From assembly GCF_017811755.1 (NCBI RefSeq), contig NZ_JADDJF010000022.1, positions 1-53,870 of the forward strand: a stretch of 53,870 nt of DNA, given 5' to 3'. The notes under the pieces are model-generated. The model did no database searches and was not told the DNA's origin. It saw only the letters and a list, made by a program, of their open reading frames with translations. Made by a program: the position numbers and the translations under genes. This DNA is from Pararhodobacter sp. SW119. GTDB lineage: Bacteria > Pseudomonadota > Alphaproteobacteria > Rhodobacterales > Rhodobacteraceae. This document shows positions 11,411 through 20,958 of this stretch, in pieces (the first letter of the stretch is position 1; each line of letters starts with the position of its first letter).

Positions 11411-13462
11411 TCAATCGGACGCCCGCAACGCCTCCAGGAACGCATCACCGAACCGCTCCGCCCGCTTCTCGCCAAGGACCCGCTCGATCCCCGCCAGGTC
11501 GCGCGGCCGCTCCTTCGCGATCCGTGCCAGTTGCGCGGGCGAGCAGCTCAGCGGCTTTTCCCTGCCGTCCGATCCCCGGTCCAGGTCGCGCGCCGCCGCC
11601 TCCAGCCGGTCATAGAGCCCCGCCCCCGCACCGCCCGCCAGCTTCCGCCGCGCCGGGTGCGGCAGGTCGACCGCCTCGCGCGTGATCACCTCCAGGAAAG
11701 ACGCGCCATAACGCTCCAGCTTCGTCGCGCCCACGCCGGTGATCCCGGCGAAGGCATCCAGCGTCGCCGGCCGCTTCTCGGCCATCTCGATCAGGGACCG
11801 GTCGTTGAAGATCACATAGGGCGGCACCTTCGCCGCTTCCGCCAGCTTGCGCCGATGCGCCTTCAACGCGGCCAGCAGCGGCGCGTCCTCGTCCGCGACC
11901 AGCGCCTTCGGTTCGGGCCGCGTGCGCGCCTCGCTCATGCTGTCCTCGCGCAGATGCACCGCCTCCTCGCCGCGCAGCACCGGGCGCGCGGCTTCGGTCA
12001 TCCGCAGCGCGCCGTGCCGCTCGGGGTCGGGGCGGACCAGATCGCGGCCCATCATCTGCCGGAACACCGCCTGCCAGCCGGCACGCGGCAACTCGCGCCC
12101 CACGGCGAAGGTCGGCAACCGGTCGTGCCCGCGCTGCTTCACCTTGTCGGTCGCATTCCCGGTCAGGATGTCGATCAGATGCCCCGCGCCGAAGCTCTCG
12201 CCCGTCCGCAGCACCGCCGACAGCGCCTTGCGCACCGGCTCGGTCGCGTCGAACAGCCGCGCCGGCGTCGCGCAAAGATCGCAGTTGCCGCAGGGCTCGG
12301 GCGTCTCGCCAAAGAACTCCAGAAGCACCTGCCGCCGACAGCGCGTGGCCTCGGCGAGACCCAGCAGCGCGTTCAGCCGCCCGTGATCGGCGGCGCGACG
12401 CTCCGCCGGTGCGGGGCTCTCGTCGATCTGCGCGCGCCGCAGGCGGATGTCGTCGGGGCCGTAGAGCGTCAGCGTATCGGCCGGCAGCCCATCGCGGCCG
12501 GCGCGCCCAATCTCCTGGTAGTAGGCCTCGATCGACTTCGGCAGGTCGGCATGCGCCACCCAGCGCACATCGGGCTTATCGACGCCCATGCCGAAGGCAA
12601 CGGTGGCGCAGACGATCAGCCCCTCGTCAACCTGGAACATCCCCTCGACCTTGCGGCGTTCCCAATCTTCCAGCCCGCCGTGATAGGCGCGCGCCGCGTG
12701 CCCCTCGGCCTCCAGCGCCGCGGCCAGCGTTTCGGTGCGCGCGCGGGTGGCGCAATAGACAATGCCCGACTGCCCGCGCCGCCGGTCGGCGAAGGCGAGG
12801 ATCTGCTTGCGCGGGCTGTTCTTGACGGCGAAAGCGAGGCGAATGTTCGGCCGGTCGAAGCCACGCAGGAAGACCTGCGGCGCCGCCTCGCCAAAGAGGC
12901 GGGCGACGATCTCGTCGCGCGTCGCGGCGTCGGCGGTCGCGGTAAAGGCCGCCAGCGGCACGCCCAGCCGGCGCCGCAACTCGCCGATGCGCAGGTAGTC
13001 GGGACGGAAATCGTGGCCCCACTGGCTGACGCAATGCGCCTCATCGACCGCGATCAGCGTCGCGCCGGCCCGCTGGAGCATGCCCGTGCTGGCCGTGGAC
13101 GCCAGACGCTCCGGCGCAATGTAGAGGAGTTTCAACCGCCCCTCCGCAAGCGCCGCGGCAATCTCGGCGTTTTCCTCCGGCGTGTTGCCCGAGGTCATCG
13201 CCGCCGCCGCCACGCCCGCTTCCTGCAGCCCGCGCACCTGGTCGCGCATCAACGCGATCAGCGGTGAGATCACGACTGTCAGCCCCTCGCGGCAGAGCGC
13301 CGGCAACTGATAGCAGAGCGACTTGCCGCCCCCGGTCGGCATGATCGCCAGCACGTCGCGCCCCGCGATCACGGCGCGCGCGATCTCCTCCTGCCCCGGG
13401 CGAAAGCCGGAAAATCCGAAGATGCGCGCCAGTGCCTGTTCCGGGGTCAACGACACGGGCAC
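11411..13462 (-). CDS. recQ: ATP-dependent DNA helicase RecQ
   Basis: A 683-residue RecQ helicase (3'-5', recombination and fork repair). Visible parts are motif 0 (FSGFRPGQEEI), Walker A MPTGGGKSLCYQ, the DEAH-type box AVDEAHCVSQWGHDFR, motif VI (QEIGRAGRDG) and the zinc cluster (CRRQVLLEFFGE...CGNCDLC). A winged-helix domain follows, and then a C-terminal HRDC domain (NDRSLIEMAEKRP). The start is a GTG (a second in-frame GTG lies two codons in). It begins 11 bases after the yggT stop, so yggT-recQ read as one unit. Confidence 0.95.
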   Translation of the reverse strand: MPVSLTPEQALARIFGFSGFRPGQEEIARAVIAGRDVLAIMPTGGGKSLCYQLPALCREGLTVVISPLIALMRDQVRGLQEAGVAAAAMTSGNTPEENAEIAAALAEGRLKLLYIAPERLASTASTGMLQRAGATLIAVDEAHCVSQWGHDFRPDYLRIGELRRRLGVPLAAFTATADAATRDEIVARLFGEAAPQVFLRGFDRPNIRLAFAVKNSPRKQILAFADRRRGQSGIVYCATRARTETLAAALEAEGHAARAYHGGLEDWERRKVEGMFQVDEGLIVCATVAFGMGVDKPDVRWVAHADLPKSIEAYYQEIGRAGRDGLPADTLTLYGPDDIRLRRAQIDESPAPAERRAADHGRLNALLGLAEATRCRRQVLLEFFGETPEPCGNCDLCATPARLFDATEPVRKALSAVLRTGESFGAGHLIDILTGNATDKVKQRGHDRLPTFAVGRELPRAGWQAVFRQMMGRDLVRPDPERHGALRMTEAARPVLRGEEAVHLREDSMSEARTRPEPKALVADEDAPLLAALKAHRRKLAEAAKVPPYVIFNDRSLIEMAEKRPATLDAFAGITGVGATKLERYGASFLEVITREAVDLPHPARRKLAGGAGAGLYDRLEAAARDLDRGSDGREKPLSCSPAQLARIAKERPRDLAGIERVLGEKRAERFGDAFLEALRASD

Positions 13463-13472
13463 AAGGGATCGG

Positions 13473-13760
13473 TCAGACGAGCGCGTGCAGGTTGTTCTGG
13501 ATCACGATCCTGAGCGCATAGATCGCCAGCAGCAACACCAGCGGCGACAGGTCGATCCCGCCCATGTCTGGCAGAAAGGCCCGGATTCGGCTGTAGATCG
13601 GCTCCAGCAGGCGGTTCAGGCCATCCCATATCTGCGCCACGATCGGCTGGCGCAGGTTCAGCACCTGGAAATTGATCAACCAGCTGAGCACGACATGCAC
13701 CAGCACGATGAACCACAGCACATCGAGGATCAGATAGACGATTTGCAGAAGCGACAGCAT
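13473..13760 (-). CDS. YggT family membrane protein
   Basis: A 95-residue YggT-family protein with two hydrophobic segments (LLQIVYLILDVLWFIVLVHVVLSWLI and LSPLVLLLAIYALRIVI) around the conserved cytosolic-loop motif LNRLLEPIYSRIRAFLP. The ATG has a clear GGAGG site a few bases upstream, which decides it over an open frame starting 20 codons earlier. Family function is poorly known; links to cell division site placement and osmotic adaptation have been reported in other bacteria. It is the first gene of a pair with recQ. Confidence 0.9.
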   Translation of the reverse strand: MLSLLQIVYLILDVLWFIVLVHVVLSWLINFQVLNLRQPIVAQIWDGLNRLLEPIYSRIRAFLPDMGGIDLSPLVLLLAIYALRIVIQNNLHALV

Positions 13761-13901
13761 CGAACCTCCGGGCGTGTCCTGGGCAGGCAAAGACCTAAGA
13801 CACGGCGCTGGAAAGGGCAACGCCTGATCGGCGCCTTCCGCTCGCGGCGGCCATTGCGAAGGGCGTCATGCGCCTGAGCGCACCAGCGCCGGCGCCCGGT
13901 A

Positions 13902-14861
13902 TCAGGCCGCCAGCCCCTTGCGACCCATCTCAAGGAACTTGCGTCGACGGTCGGCGATCAACGCCGGCGCATCCTTCTTCACCAACCGCTCCAGCACCTC
14001 GTTCAGGGCGCGGTCAACCGCTTTGATGGCCGCCTGCCGGTCGCGCTGCGCCCCGCCCAACGGTTCGGGGATGATCGCATCGCTCACCCCCAGCTTGAGA
14101 AGGTCCTGCGCCGTCAGCCGCAGCGCCTCGGCCGCCTCGCGCATCTTTTCGGCGTCCTTCCACAGGATCGAGGCGCAACCTTCGGGCGAGATCACCGAAT
14201 AGACGGAATGTTCCAGCATCAGGACGCGGTTCGCCGTGGCCAGCGCCACCGCCCCGCCCGAGCCCCCCTCGCCGATCACCACGGACACAAGCGGCACGCC
14301 GATCTCCAGGCATTTCTGCGTGCAGCGCGCGATCGCCTCGGCCTGGCCGCGTTCCTCGGCGCCCTTGCCGGGATAGGCGCCGGGCGTGTCGACCAGTGTC
14401 ACCACCGGCAACTTGAAGCGATGCGCCAGATCCATCAGCCGGATCGCCTTGCGGTAGCCTTCCGGCCGGGCCATGCCGAAGTTCCGCTCGATGCGGCTCT
14501 TCGTGTCCGAGCCCTTCTCCTGCCCGATCACGACGATGGGCCGATCATGAAACCGCGCCAGCCCCCCCATGATCGCATGGTCGTCGGCGAAATTCCGGTC
14601 GCCGGCCAAGGGGGTGTATTCGGAGAAAAGCGCGTCGATATAGTCCTTGCAATGCGGGCGGTCAGGGTGGCGCGCCACCAGGCATTTCCGCCAGGGGCTA
14701 AGCTGGCGATAGAGATCGGCAAGAAGCTGCTGTGCCTTGCGGTCCAGCGCCTCGGCCTCTTTCTCGACATCCATCTCGGGGTTGGCGCGCGCCATGGCGC
14801 GCAACTCGGCGGCCTTGCCCTCGATCTCGGCCAGCGGTTTTTCGAATTCCAGATAGTTCAT
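13902..14861 (-). CDS. accA: Acetyl-CoA carboxylase carboxyltransferase subunit alpha
   Basis: A 319-residue AccA, the normal length. With AccD it transfers the carboxyl group from carboxybiotin to acetyl-CoA, making malonyl-CoA for fatty acid synthesis. The start [16 protein letters not shown] is the classic family N-terminus; the same frame is open for 1.1 kb upstream, but that part is the shadow of the peptidase gene. Conserved stretches include [16 protein letters not shown] and [10 protein letters not shown]. It is divergent from the P1 peptidase with a 141-base shared promoter region. Confidence 0.96.
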   Translation of the reverse strand: MNYLEFEKPLAEIEGKAAELRAMARANPEMDVEKEAEALDRKAQQLLADLYRQLSPWRKCLVARHPDRPHCKDYIDALFSEYTPLAGDRNFADDHAIMGGLARFHDRPIVVIGQEKGSDTKSRIERNFGMARPEGYRKAIRLMDLAHRFKLPVVTLVDTPGAYPGKGAEERGQAEAIARCTQKCLEIGVPLVSVVIGEGGSGGAVALATANRVLMLEHSVYSVISPEGCASILWKDAEKMREAAEALRLTAQDLLKLGVSDAIIPEPLGGAQRDRQAAIKAVDRALNEVLERLVKKDAPALIADRRRKFLEMGRKGLAA

Positions 14862-15002
14862 TGGCCACCCGTCTGCGTCCGCGCCTATATGCCCGCGCCT
14901 CCGCTGCGATGCAATGGCCGCGCCGTGACCGACCCCGCAGAATGGCGCCTTCCGCCTTTCGGCCGCCGTGTATAGGCTTGCGTCAAACGGAAGGGAGGAT
15001 TC

Positions 15003-16016
15003 ATGTCGGCTGACACCATCGTGCCCGGCCCGCGCAACCTGATCACCGATGTCGCCGGTCTTTCGGTCGGCAACGCCGCGGATGCGCGACTTAAAAGCGG
15101 CGTGACCGTGCTTCTGGGCGATGCGCCGATGGTGGCCGGCGTGCATGTCATGGGCGGCGCCCCCGGCACGCGCGAGACCGATCTGCTGGCGCCCGACAAG
15201 ATGGTTCCGGCCGTCGACGCGCTGGTCCTCTCGGGCGGGTCCGCCTTCGGGCTGGACGCGGCGGGCGGCGTGGTTTCGGAACTGCGCACCCTTGGCCGCG
15301 GCTTTGCGGTCGGGGATGCGCGCGTGCCCATCGTGCCCGCGGCGATCCTGTTCGACCTGCTCAACGGCGGCGACAAGGCCTGGACCGATACCCCCTATCC
15401 CGCGCTCGGGCGCGCCGCCATGCAGGCGGCAGACTTGGATTTCGCACTCGGAACCTGCGGCGCCGGAGCCGGTGCGACGGTCGCCGGACTGAAGGGGGGG
15501 CTGGGGTCGGCCTCGCTGCGCCTGCCGAGCGGGATAACGGTCGGCGCGCTGGTCGCGGTGAACGCGGTGGGGGGCGTCACCATGGGCGCGGGCCCGCATT
15601 TCTGGGCCGCCCCGTTCGAGGTCGGCGCGGAATTCGGCGGCCTCGGGCCGGCGCGCGAACAACTGCCGATGACGCCGTTCCAGGTCAAGCGTCTGGGCGA
15701 GGCGACGACAATCGGCATCGTCGCCACCGACGCCACGCTGGACAAGGCACAGGCCACGCGCTTTGCCACGGCCGCGCATGACGGGCTCGCCCGCGCAATC
15801 GTGCCGGCCCACACGCCCCACGATGGTGACCTGGTCTTCGGCGTCGCGACCGGCCTGCACCCCCTGCCCGAGCGTGGCGCGCTTGCACTCGGGCACGCCG
15901 CGGCCCTGTGCACGAGCCGGGCCATCGCCCGCGCGGTCTATCTGGCCCATCCCGAACCGGGCGATCTGCTGCCGTGCTGGTCCACCCGCTTCGGTTCGCA
16001 CGGAGGCGCGCAATGA
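15003..16016 (+). CDS. P1 (DmpA/S58) family peptidase
   Basis: A 337-residue N-terminal-nucleophile hydrolase of the DmpA family (L-aminopeptidase/D-esterase and beta-peptidyl aminopeptidases), which mature by self-cleavage. Family motifs are plain: [51 protein letters not shown] and [12 protein letters not shown]. The expected cleavage site, usually Asn-Thr-Thr, reads Ala234-Thr235-Thr236 here ([13 protein letters not shown]). The threonine nucleophile is kept but the asparagine before it is not. No signal peptide is seen. Its TGA overlaps the acpS ATG (ATGA), so the two are translationally coupled. The true substrate is unknown. Confidence 0.9.
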   Translation: MSADTIVPGPRNLITDVAGLSVGNAADARLKSGVTVLLGDAPMVAGVHVMGGAPGTRETDLLAPDKMVPAVDALVLSGGSAFGLDAAGGVVSELRTLGRGFAVGDARVPIVPAAILFDLLNGGDKAWTDTPYPALGRAAMQAADLDFALGTCGAGAGATVAGLKGGLGSASLRLPSGITVGALVAVNAVGGVTMGAGPHFWAAPFEVGAEFGGLGPAREQLPMTPFQVKRLGEATTIGIVATDATLDKAQATRFATAAHDGLARAIVPAHTPHDGDLVFGVATGLHPLPERGALALGHAAALCTSRAIARAVYLAHPEPGDLLPCWSTRFGSHGGAQ

Positions 16017-16435
16017 TCCTGGGCATCGGCGCGGATCTGGCCAACATCGAACGGATCGAGGCGACGCTCGCGCGCTTCGGAAGCCGCTTCATCAACCGCG
16101 TCTTCACCGCCGAGGAAATCGAGACCGCCAACCGAAGGCAGCGACGCGCCGCCACCCTTGCGCGCCGATGGGCCGCGAAGGAAGCATGCGCCAAGGCGCT
16201 GGGGACCGGGCTGCGCATGGGTGTCGGCTGGCGCGACATGTCGGTGAGCAACCGGGACATCGGCCAGCCGCATCTGGTGTTGACCGGCTGGGCGGCAAAG
16301 CGCCTGCAGGCGATGACCCCGCCGGACCATGAGGCGGTGGTTCATCTGTCGATCAGCGACGATCATCCCTGGGCGCAGGCCTTCGTCGTGATCGAGGCGC
16401 GCGCCATCGGCCCCTCAGGCCGATCCACGCCCTGA
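16013..16435 (+). CDS. acpS: Holo-[acyl-carrier-protein] synthase
   Basis: A 140-residue AcpS that moves 4'-phosphopantetheine from CoA to the serine of acyl carrier protein. The metal-binding motif is at the start ([16 protein letters not shown]), and the second signature is [16 protein letters not shown]. The end of the fold is [19 protein letters not shown]. The start overlaps the peptidase stop as ATGA. In many relatives acpS sits with lepB and rnc; here it is coupled to a peptidase instead, with a convergent gene downstream. Confidence 0.94.
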   Translation: MILGIGADLANIERIEATLARFGSRFINRVFTAEEIETANRRQRRAATLARRWAAKEACAKALGTGLRMGVGWRDMSVSNRDIGQPHLVLTGWAAKRLQAMTPPDHEAVVHLSISDDHPWAQAFVVIEARAIGPSGRSTP

Positions 16436-16451
16436 CCGCTGCCCCGCCGGG

Positions 16452-17786
16452 TCAGCCGCGATCCCGCAGGCTGAAATAGACCAGCGCCAGAACCGCCCAG
16501 ATCAGCCCTGCGAAAAGCGCCGTCATCGCGATCAGGAACAACCGGCGCGGATACTCGGCCCGTTGCGCAAGGGTCGGCTGGATGAAGGTCGCCAGATAAA
16601 GCTGCTGCCGCTCCGAATTCGTCCGCGCGGCATCCATCGCGGTCAGGGCGGCGCGGTAGGATTGTTCGGCGAATTCCTGATCGACCCGCAAACTCTCGTA
16701 CTGGCCCAGAAGCTGCGGATAATCGGTATTGTCGACCGTCACGTCCTGCGCCGCGAACGTGCGCCGCTCGTCCACGATACGGTCGCGGATCACCTCGATC
16801 CGGCGCGCGGCCTGGCGGACCCGCGGATCGGTCGCGTCGGCGGAAAGCGCCAGCAGATCGAAATCCACCAGCGACTGGGCCAGCTGCTGCTGCAGATTGC
16901 TCAGGACCCCCATGCGGCCCTCGATGTCGGCAATCGGGTCGAGGATCTGTGTCCGCGCCCGGAAGCCGACCATCTCCTCGCGGGCGTTGCGCAGGCGTTC
17001 AAGCGCCTCCTGCAGATCGGCCGCGGCATTGGTCATGCTGTCGCGCCGGGCGGTTTCGTTCAGCATGTTGATCATCGCCTCGCTCTCGGCGACGATCCGC
17101 TGCGCGATGTCGCGCGCCGTCCCGGGGTCGCGGGCGCGCACCTGCACCATGATCAGTCCGGAATTCTTGTTGTAGTTGACCCGCACCATCCGCTGCCAGA
17201 ACCAGTGCAGGTCCTCGATGGTCGCATCGGGCCAGATCGAGAAGACCGGATCTTGCGGCCATGTCGCGGCATAATGTTCCAGCAGGCTGACCTGCGCGTC
17301 TATTCGCTCGACAATCTCCTGGCTCTGCAGGAATTCGAACAGCAGATCGGCATTGCCGGCGCTGCCACCGCCGACGAGCTGGGACAGCCCGCCAAGGATC
17401 TCGCTGGCCGATTCGGTCTCGCCCTGGCGGATGGTGAACCCGGTGCTCGACGCGAACTGATCGCGCGCGAAGACCCCCAGATAGGTCGCGCTGACCAGGA
17501 CCGGCAGCAGCACCAGCAGGACGAGGCTCAGCAGGAAACCACGATTCCGCTGCACGTAGCCTTGGCGCGTCACGCGCTTCGCTGGCGGCCCGGTGCTGGA
17601 AAGCGGCGGCTTCGTATCGACGCCACCGCCGGGGTCGCCGACCCGAAGCGCGGGCTTGGGGTTTGCGACAGCGGTGTCGCTTTTCTTCTCCGGCTCCGGC
17701 ACGCGCGCATCGGCGCGTTTTTCATTAACCGCCCCACTCCCGGTCGGCGCTGGCCGAGCGCTGCTGTCCCGACCGGCGTTCTTCAA
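16452..17786 (-). CDS. KpsE/Wzz-like polysaccharide chain-length or export protein
   Basis: A bitopic inner-membrane protein with one helix near the N-terminus (GFLLSLVLLVLLPVLVSATYL) and one at the C-terminus (LIAMTALFAGLIWAVLALVYF). A long periplasmic, coiled-coil-prone region lies between them (LQEALERLRNAREEMVGFRART). This is the layout of KpsE and other polysaccharide co-polymerases. No glycosyltransferase or ABC exporter gene is nearby. The start is uncertain: I chose TTG at 17786, nine bases after AAGGCGG. GTG at 17810 and ATG at 18032 are also in frame. The upstream part looks non-coding: it holds a perfect hairpin and poor codon bias, and the ATG is ten bases from the tRNA end. The first 60 residues from any of these starts are a Pro/Lys-rich cytosolic tail. 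Confidence 0.75.
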   Translation of the reverse strand: MKNAGRDSSARPAPTGSGAVNEKRADARVPEPEKKSDTAVANPKPALRVGDPGGGVDTKPPLSSTGPPAKRVTRQGYVQRNRGFLLSLVLLVLLPVLVSATYLGVFARDQFASSTGFTIRQGETESASEILGGLSQLVGGGSAGNADLLFEFLQSQEIVERIDAQVSLLEHYAATWPQDPVFSIWPDATIEDLHWFWQRMVRVNYNKNSGLIMVQVRARDPGTARDIAQRIVAESEAMINMLNETARRDSMTNAAADLQEALERLRNAREEMVGFRARTQILDPIADIEGRMGVLSNLQQQLAQSLVDFDLLALSADATDPRVRQAARRIEVIRDRIVDERRTFAAQDVTVDNTDYPQLLGQYESLRVDQEFAEQSYRAALTAMDAARTNSERQQLYLATFIQPTLAQRAEYPRRLFLIAMTALFAGLIWAVLALVYFSLRDRG

Positions 17787-17992
17787 AGTGTCCGGACCGC
17801 CTTGCGCCACGCCCTGCTCAATTCGAAAGGATGAACCCTGCCCCCAAGACCCTACCGTTTCGCGCAGGCGAAGGCCAGCGCCCCGCGCGAGCGGGCAGGT
17901 CCGAATACCCGGATCGCGCGCAACGGATCGCGCGGCCGCGGACGGACGCACCCATGCGGAACCGGAGGACAGGTTCCCGGACGCCGCCACGA

Positions 17993-18012
17993 GCGGATCG
18001 ATGACGATCCGC
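17993..18012 (-). terminator. Hairpin downstream of tRNA-Trp
   Basis: GCGGATC and GATCCGC flank a six-base loop, about 30 bases after the tRNA 3' end on the same strand. No T-run follows, so it may be a processing or weak termination structure rather than a classic terminator. It argues that this stretch is a tRNA trailer and not the coding start of the KpsE-like gene. Confidence 0.4.
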
Positions 18013-18041
18013 CCTGAAATTCCGAAAGTCATTGTGTTTTC

Positions 18042-18117
18042 TGGCAGGGGCAGAGGGACTCGAACCCCCGACCCTCGGTTTTGGAGACCGATGCTCTACC
18101 AACTGAGCTATACCCCT
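18042..18117 (-). tRNA. tRNA-Trp (CCA anticodon)
   Basis: A complete cloverleaf on the minus strand. The acceptor arm AGGGGTA pairs with TGCCCCT (one G-T), the D-arm GCTC/GAGC is intact, and the anticodon stem TCGGT/ACCGA encloses CTCCAAA, giving anticodon CCA. The T-arm has GTTCGAG. The 3' CCA is encoded. The length is 76 nt with CCA. Confidence 0.97.
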
Positions 18118-18281
18118 GTGCCTGATCGCGTGCTATGCCAGCCCCGCGGGGAAATCAAGTGCCTTTGGCCGGGACCGGTGGCCAGCATCGGTGTCGCTTT
18201 TGCACGATCACGCGTCGGCTCCACCGGACCCTTGGGCGCCGCAACCTGCATGGTGCGCCAAACAATCCGGAGAGTCGCGCC

Positions 18282-20774
18282 ATGAAGACCCATGTGAAAG
18301 CCCTTGTCGTCGGCGGCGGTGCGGTGGGCACCGGCATCGCCTATCACCTGGCGCGGGCCGGCTGGGAGGTGATGCTGATCGAGCGTGACGAGCTGACCTC
18401 GGGCTCCACCTGGCACGCGGCGGGGCTTCTGCCGCTCTTCAACATGGGCTATGCCACCAGCCACATCCACGACTATTCGGTGAAGTTCTACAAGACGCTG
18501 GAGGCCGAAACCGGCCTCAACCCCGGCTTCTATGTCGTCGGCAACCTGCGCATGGCCCAGACCGACGCGCGGATGGACGAATACCGCCTTTATTCCGCCA
18601 CCGCCGAAACCGTCGGCATCGAACACGAATGGCTGAGCCCCGCGCAGATCAGGGACCGCTGGCCGCTGGTGCGCACGGACGATCTGAAGGGCGCGATCTA
18701 CCACCCCACCGACGGCTACATCAATCCGGCGGACGTCACGCAGGCGATGGCCAAGGGCGCCCGCCAGTTGGGCGCCGAGATTCACCGCCGCCTGCAGGTC
18801 GATGCCTACCGCTGGACCGGCAGCGAATGGGTCGTGACCTGCACGAAGATGGTGGAACGGGGCGGCAACCTCGTCCCCTCGGACGAGAAGGTGGAAATCA
18901 CCGCCGAACATGTCGTCACCGCCACCGGCAACCACGCGCAGCGCACCGCGCGACTTCTGGGCATCAAGATCCCCGCAATCCCGGTGGAGCATCAGTACAT
19001 CGTCACCGAACCCGACCCCGCCCTGCGCGACTGGCGCAAGGCGGGCAACCCCGAACACCCCGTTCTGCGCGACGCCGACGCGAAATGGTACGTGCGCGAG
19101 GAACGCGGCGGCTGGATCCTCGGCCCCTACGAGCGCAACGCCCCCGCCCGCTTCCTCTACGACGTGCCCGAGAGCTTCCGCGCCGACCTCTTCCCTCTCG
19201 ATCTGGAGCGGATCGAGGAGGAATACATGTCCATGATCCACCGCATTCCGTCCTCGGAATCAGTGGGGCTGAAGGACGATTACAACGGCCCCATCTGCTA
19301 CACGCCCGACGGCAACCCCCTCGTCGGCCCCGCGCCCGGCCTGCGCAACATGTGGCTGGCCGAGGGGTTCAGCTTCGGCATCACCGCCGCCGGCGGCACC
19401 GGCCACTACCTCGCGCAGCTGATGACCGCGGGCGAGGCCGAGATCGACATGGCCTCGCTAGACCCGCGCCGCTTCGGCGACTGGATGACCACCGACTACG
19501 CCGCCCGCAAGAACGAGGAGGCGTATGACCATGTCTACATCCTTCACCACCCCGACGAGGAACGCCCCGCCTGCCGCCCGCTGCGCACCGCCCCCTGCTA
19601 CGACCGCGTCAAGGCGCGCGGCGCGCAGTTTGGCCAGGTCAACGGCTGGGAACGGCCCAACTACTACGCCCCCGAAGGCTTCGACGATCACGCCGCGCGC
19701 TCCTTCCGCCGCGGCGGCTGGTGGCAATACGCGGTCGAGGAGGCGCAAGCCATCCGCGAGGGCGTCGGCCTGATCGACGCCAGCGCGTTCACCAAGCACC
19801 TCGTCCGCGGCCCCGGCGCCACCGCCTTCCTGGACTGGTTCACCTGCAACAAGCTGCCGAAAGTCGGGCGCATCAACCTGACCTACGCGCTGACCGGCGC
19901 CGGCACCGTGCGCACCGAATACACCATCGTCCGGCTGGCCGAGGATGAATACTATCTGGTCAGCGCCGGCGCCTGGACCGCCTATGACGCCGACTTCCTG
20001 CACAAGGCGGCCGCGGATTTCAGCACCCGCGAGGGCGCCTCCATCGACATCCACGACGTCACCACGCAATGGGGCGTTTTCGCCATTGCCGGGCCGAAAT
20101 CGCGCGAACTCCTGAACCCGCTCGTCCGCGACGCCGACCCGGCCACGGTGCTCTCGAACAAGCGCTTCCCCTGGCTCTCGTACCGCCCCATCGAACTGGC
20201 CATGTGCCCCGTCCGCGCCATCCGCGTGGCCTATACCGGGGAACTGGGCTGGGAACTCCACCATCCGATCGAGATGCAGAACTACCTTTTCGACCAGATC
20301 ATGGCGGCGGGCGAGGGCGTCGGCATGAGGCTCGTCGGCGCGCGCGCCCAGAACTGGCTGCGGCAGGAGAAAAGCTACCGCGCCTTCGGCAACGAACTCG
20401 GCCGCGACGCCACGCCGCTCGAGGCCGACCTGCCGCGCTTCGTGAACCTCTCGAAAGACTTTCACGGCAAAGCGGCGATGGAGGAGACCGGCATCCGCTC
20501 GACCTGCGTGACGCTGCTGATCGACGGGCCGCCCGACGCCGACCCTTGGGGCCGCGAAGCCCTCTATGCCGGCGACAGGAAGGTCGGACGCCTCACCTCG
20601 GGCGGCTACTCGGTGGCCTTCGGCAAGCAGATCGGCATGGGCTACGTCACCCCCGACGACGCCACCCCCGGCACGAAGCTCAAGGTGAGGATGTTGCGCG
20701 AGTTGTGGGATGCCGAAGTCGCCCCCGACAGCCCCTACGACCCGAACAACGCCCGTATTCGCGCCGACGGCTGA
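18282..20774 (+). CDS. GcvT-family FAD-dependent oxidoreductase (dimethylglycine/sarcosine dehydrogenase-like)
   Basis: An 830-residue two-part enzyme of the dimethylglycine dehydrogenase/sarcosine oxidase-like group. The N-terminal half is a DAO-type flavoprotein with the dinucleotide motif GGGAVGTGIAYHLARAGW and the conserved SGSTWHAAGLLP. The C-terminal half is a GcvT-like folate-binding domain (GVGLIDASAFTKHLVRGPGA, YTGELGWELH) with a C-terminal beta barrel. Such enzymes demethylate N-methylated glycine-type compounds and pass the one-carbon unit to tetrahydrofolate; the exact substrate is not clear. The start is the ATG after CCGGAGAG. It overlaps the 3' end of the convergent small gene by 40 bases. 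No transporter or other glycine-betaine pathway gene is adjacent. Confidence 0.9.
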   Translation: MKTHVKALVVGGGAVGTGIAYHLARAGWEVMLIERDELTSGSTWHAAGLLPLFNMGYATSHIHDYSVKFYKTLEAETGLNPGFYVVGNLRMAQTDARMDEYRLYSATAETVGIEHEWLSPAQIRDRWPLVRTDDLKGAIYHPTDGYINPADVTQAMAKGARQLGAEIHRRLQVDAYRWTGSEWVVTCTKMVERGGNLVPSDEKVEITAEHVVTATGNHAQRTARLLGIKIPAIPVEHQYIVTEPDPALRDWRKAGNPEHPVLRDADAKWYVREERGGWILGPYERNAPARFLYDVPESFRADLFPLDLERIEEEYMSMIHRIPSSESVGLKDDYNGPICYTPDGNPLVGPAPGLRNMWLAEGFSFGITAAGGTGHYLAQLMTAGEAEIDMASLDPRRFGDWMTTDYAARKNEEAYDHVYILHHPDEERPACRPLRTAPCYDRVKARGAQFGQVNGWERPNYYAPEGFDDHAARSFRRGGWWQYAVEEAQAIREGVGLIDASAFTKHLVRGPGATAFLDWFTCNKLPKVGRINLTYALTGAGTVRTEYTIVRLAEDEYYLVSAGAWTAYDADFLHKAAADFSTREGASIDIHDVTTQWGVFAIAGPKSRELLNPLVRDADPATVLSNKRFPWLSYRPIELAMCPVRAIRVAYTGELGWELHHPIEMQNYLFDQIMAAGEGVGMRLVGARAQNWLRQEKSYRAFGNELGRDATPLEADLPRFVNLSKDFHGKAAMEETGIRSTCVTLLIDGPPDADPWGREALYAGDRKVGRLTSGGYSVAFGKQIGMGYVTPDDATPGTKLKVRMLRELWDAEVAPDSPYDPNNARIRADG

Positions 20775-20944
20775 GAGCCGACGGCGCGAAGCAGCCGCGC
20801 AATCGGCGGCTCCATCCGCGCCAGCGCCTTGCGCTGATCCTCGGCGCGCAGGCGCCGGGCGATGGCTTCGTAATGGTCGAAATCGATGGTGCCGTCGGAA
20901 CGGCGGCGGATCTGGGTCGCGTGGGTCTGATCGTCGGGGGTCAT
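20735..20944 (-). CDS. Small hypothetical protein, 69 aa
   Basis: A 69-residue, strongly charged protein. It has an N-terminal half MTPDDQTHATQIRRRSDGTIDFDHYEAIARRL (shown in parts: RRRSDGTIDFDHYEAIA) and a basic helix ending IRALFGS. It has a strong GGAGGA site six bases before the ATG, which is the main support. There are no cysteines and no membrane segment. Its 3' end overlaps the oxidoreductase gene by 40 bases tail to tail. Short proteins with an RSDGxIDFxxY start are, as I recall, common in Rhodobacteraceae, but I cannot assign a function. Confidence 0.72.
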   Translation of the reverse strand: MTPDDQTHATQIRRRSDGTIDFDHYEAIARRLRAEDQRKALARMEPPIARLLRAVGSQPSARIRALFGS

Positions 20945-20958
20945 CGCATGTCCTCCTG

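Noticed and set aside
13902-16013. 703-residue reading of AccA starting near 16013
   Set aside because: The extra 384 residues are the antisense shadow of the peptidase gene; AccA begins at MNYLEFEKP.
17818-18102. Minus-strand frame reading through tRNA-Trp
   Set aside because: Overlaps the tRNA and has the typical tRNA-derived peptide; not a gene.
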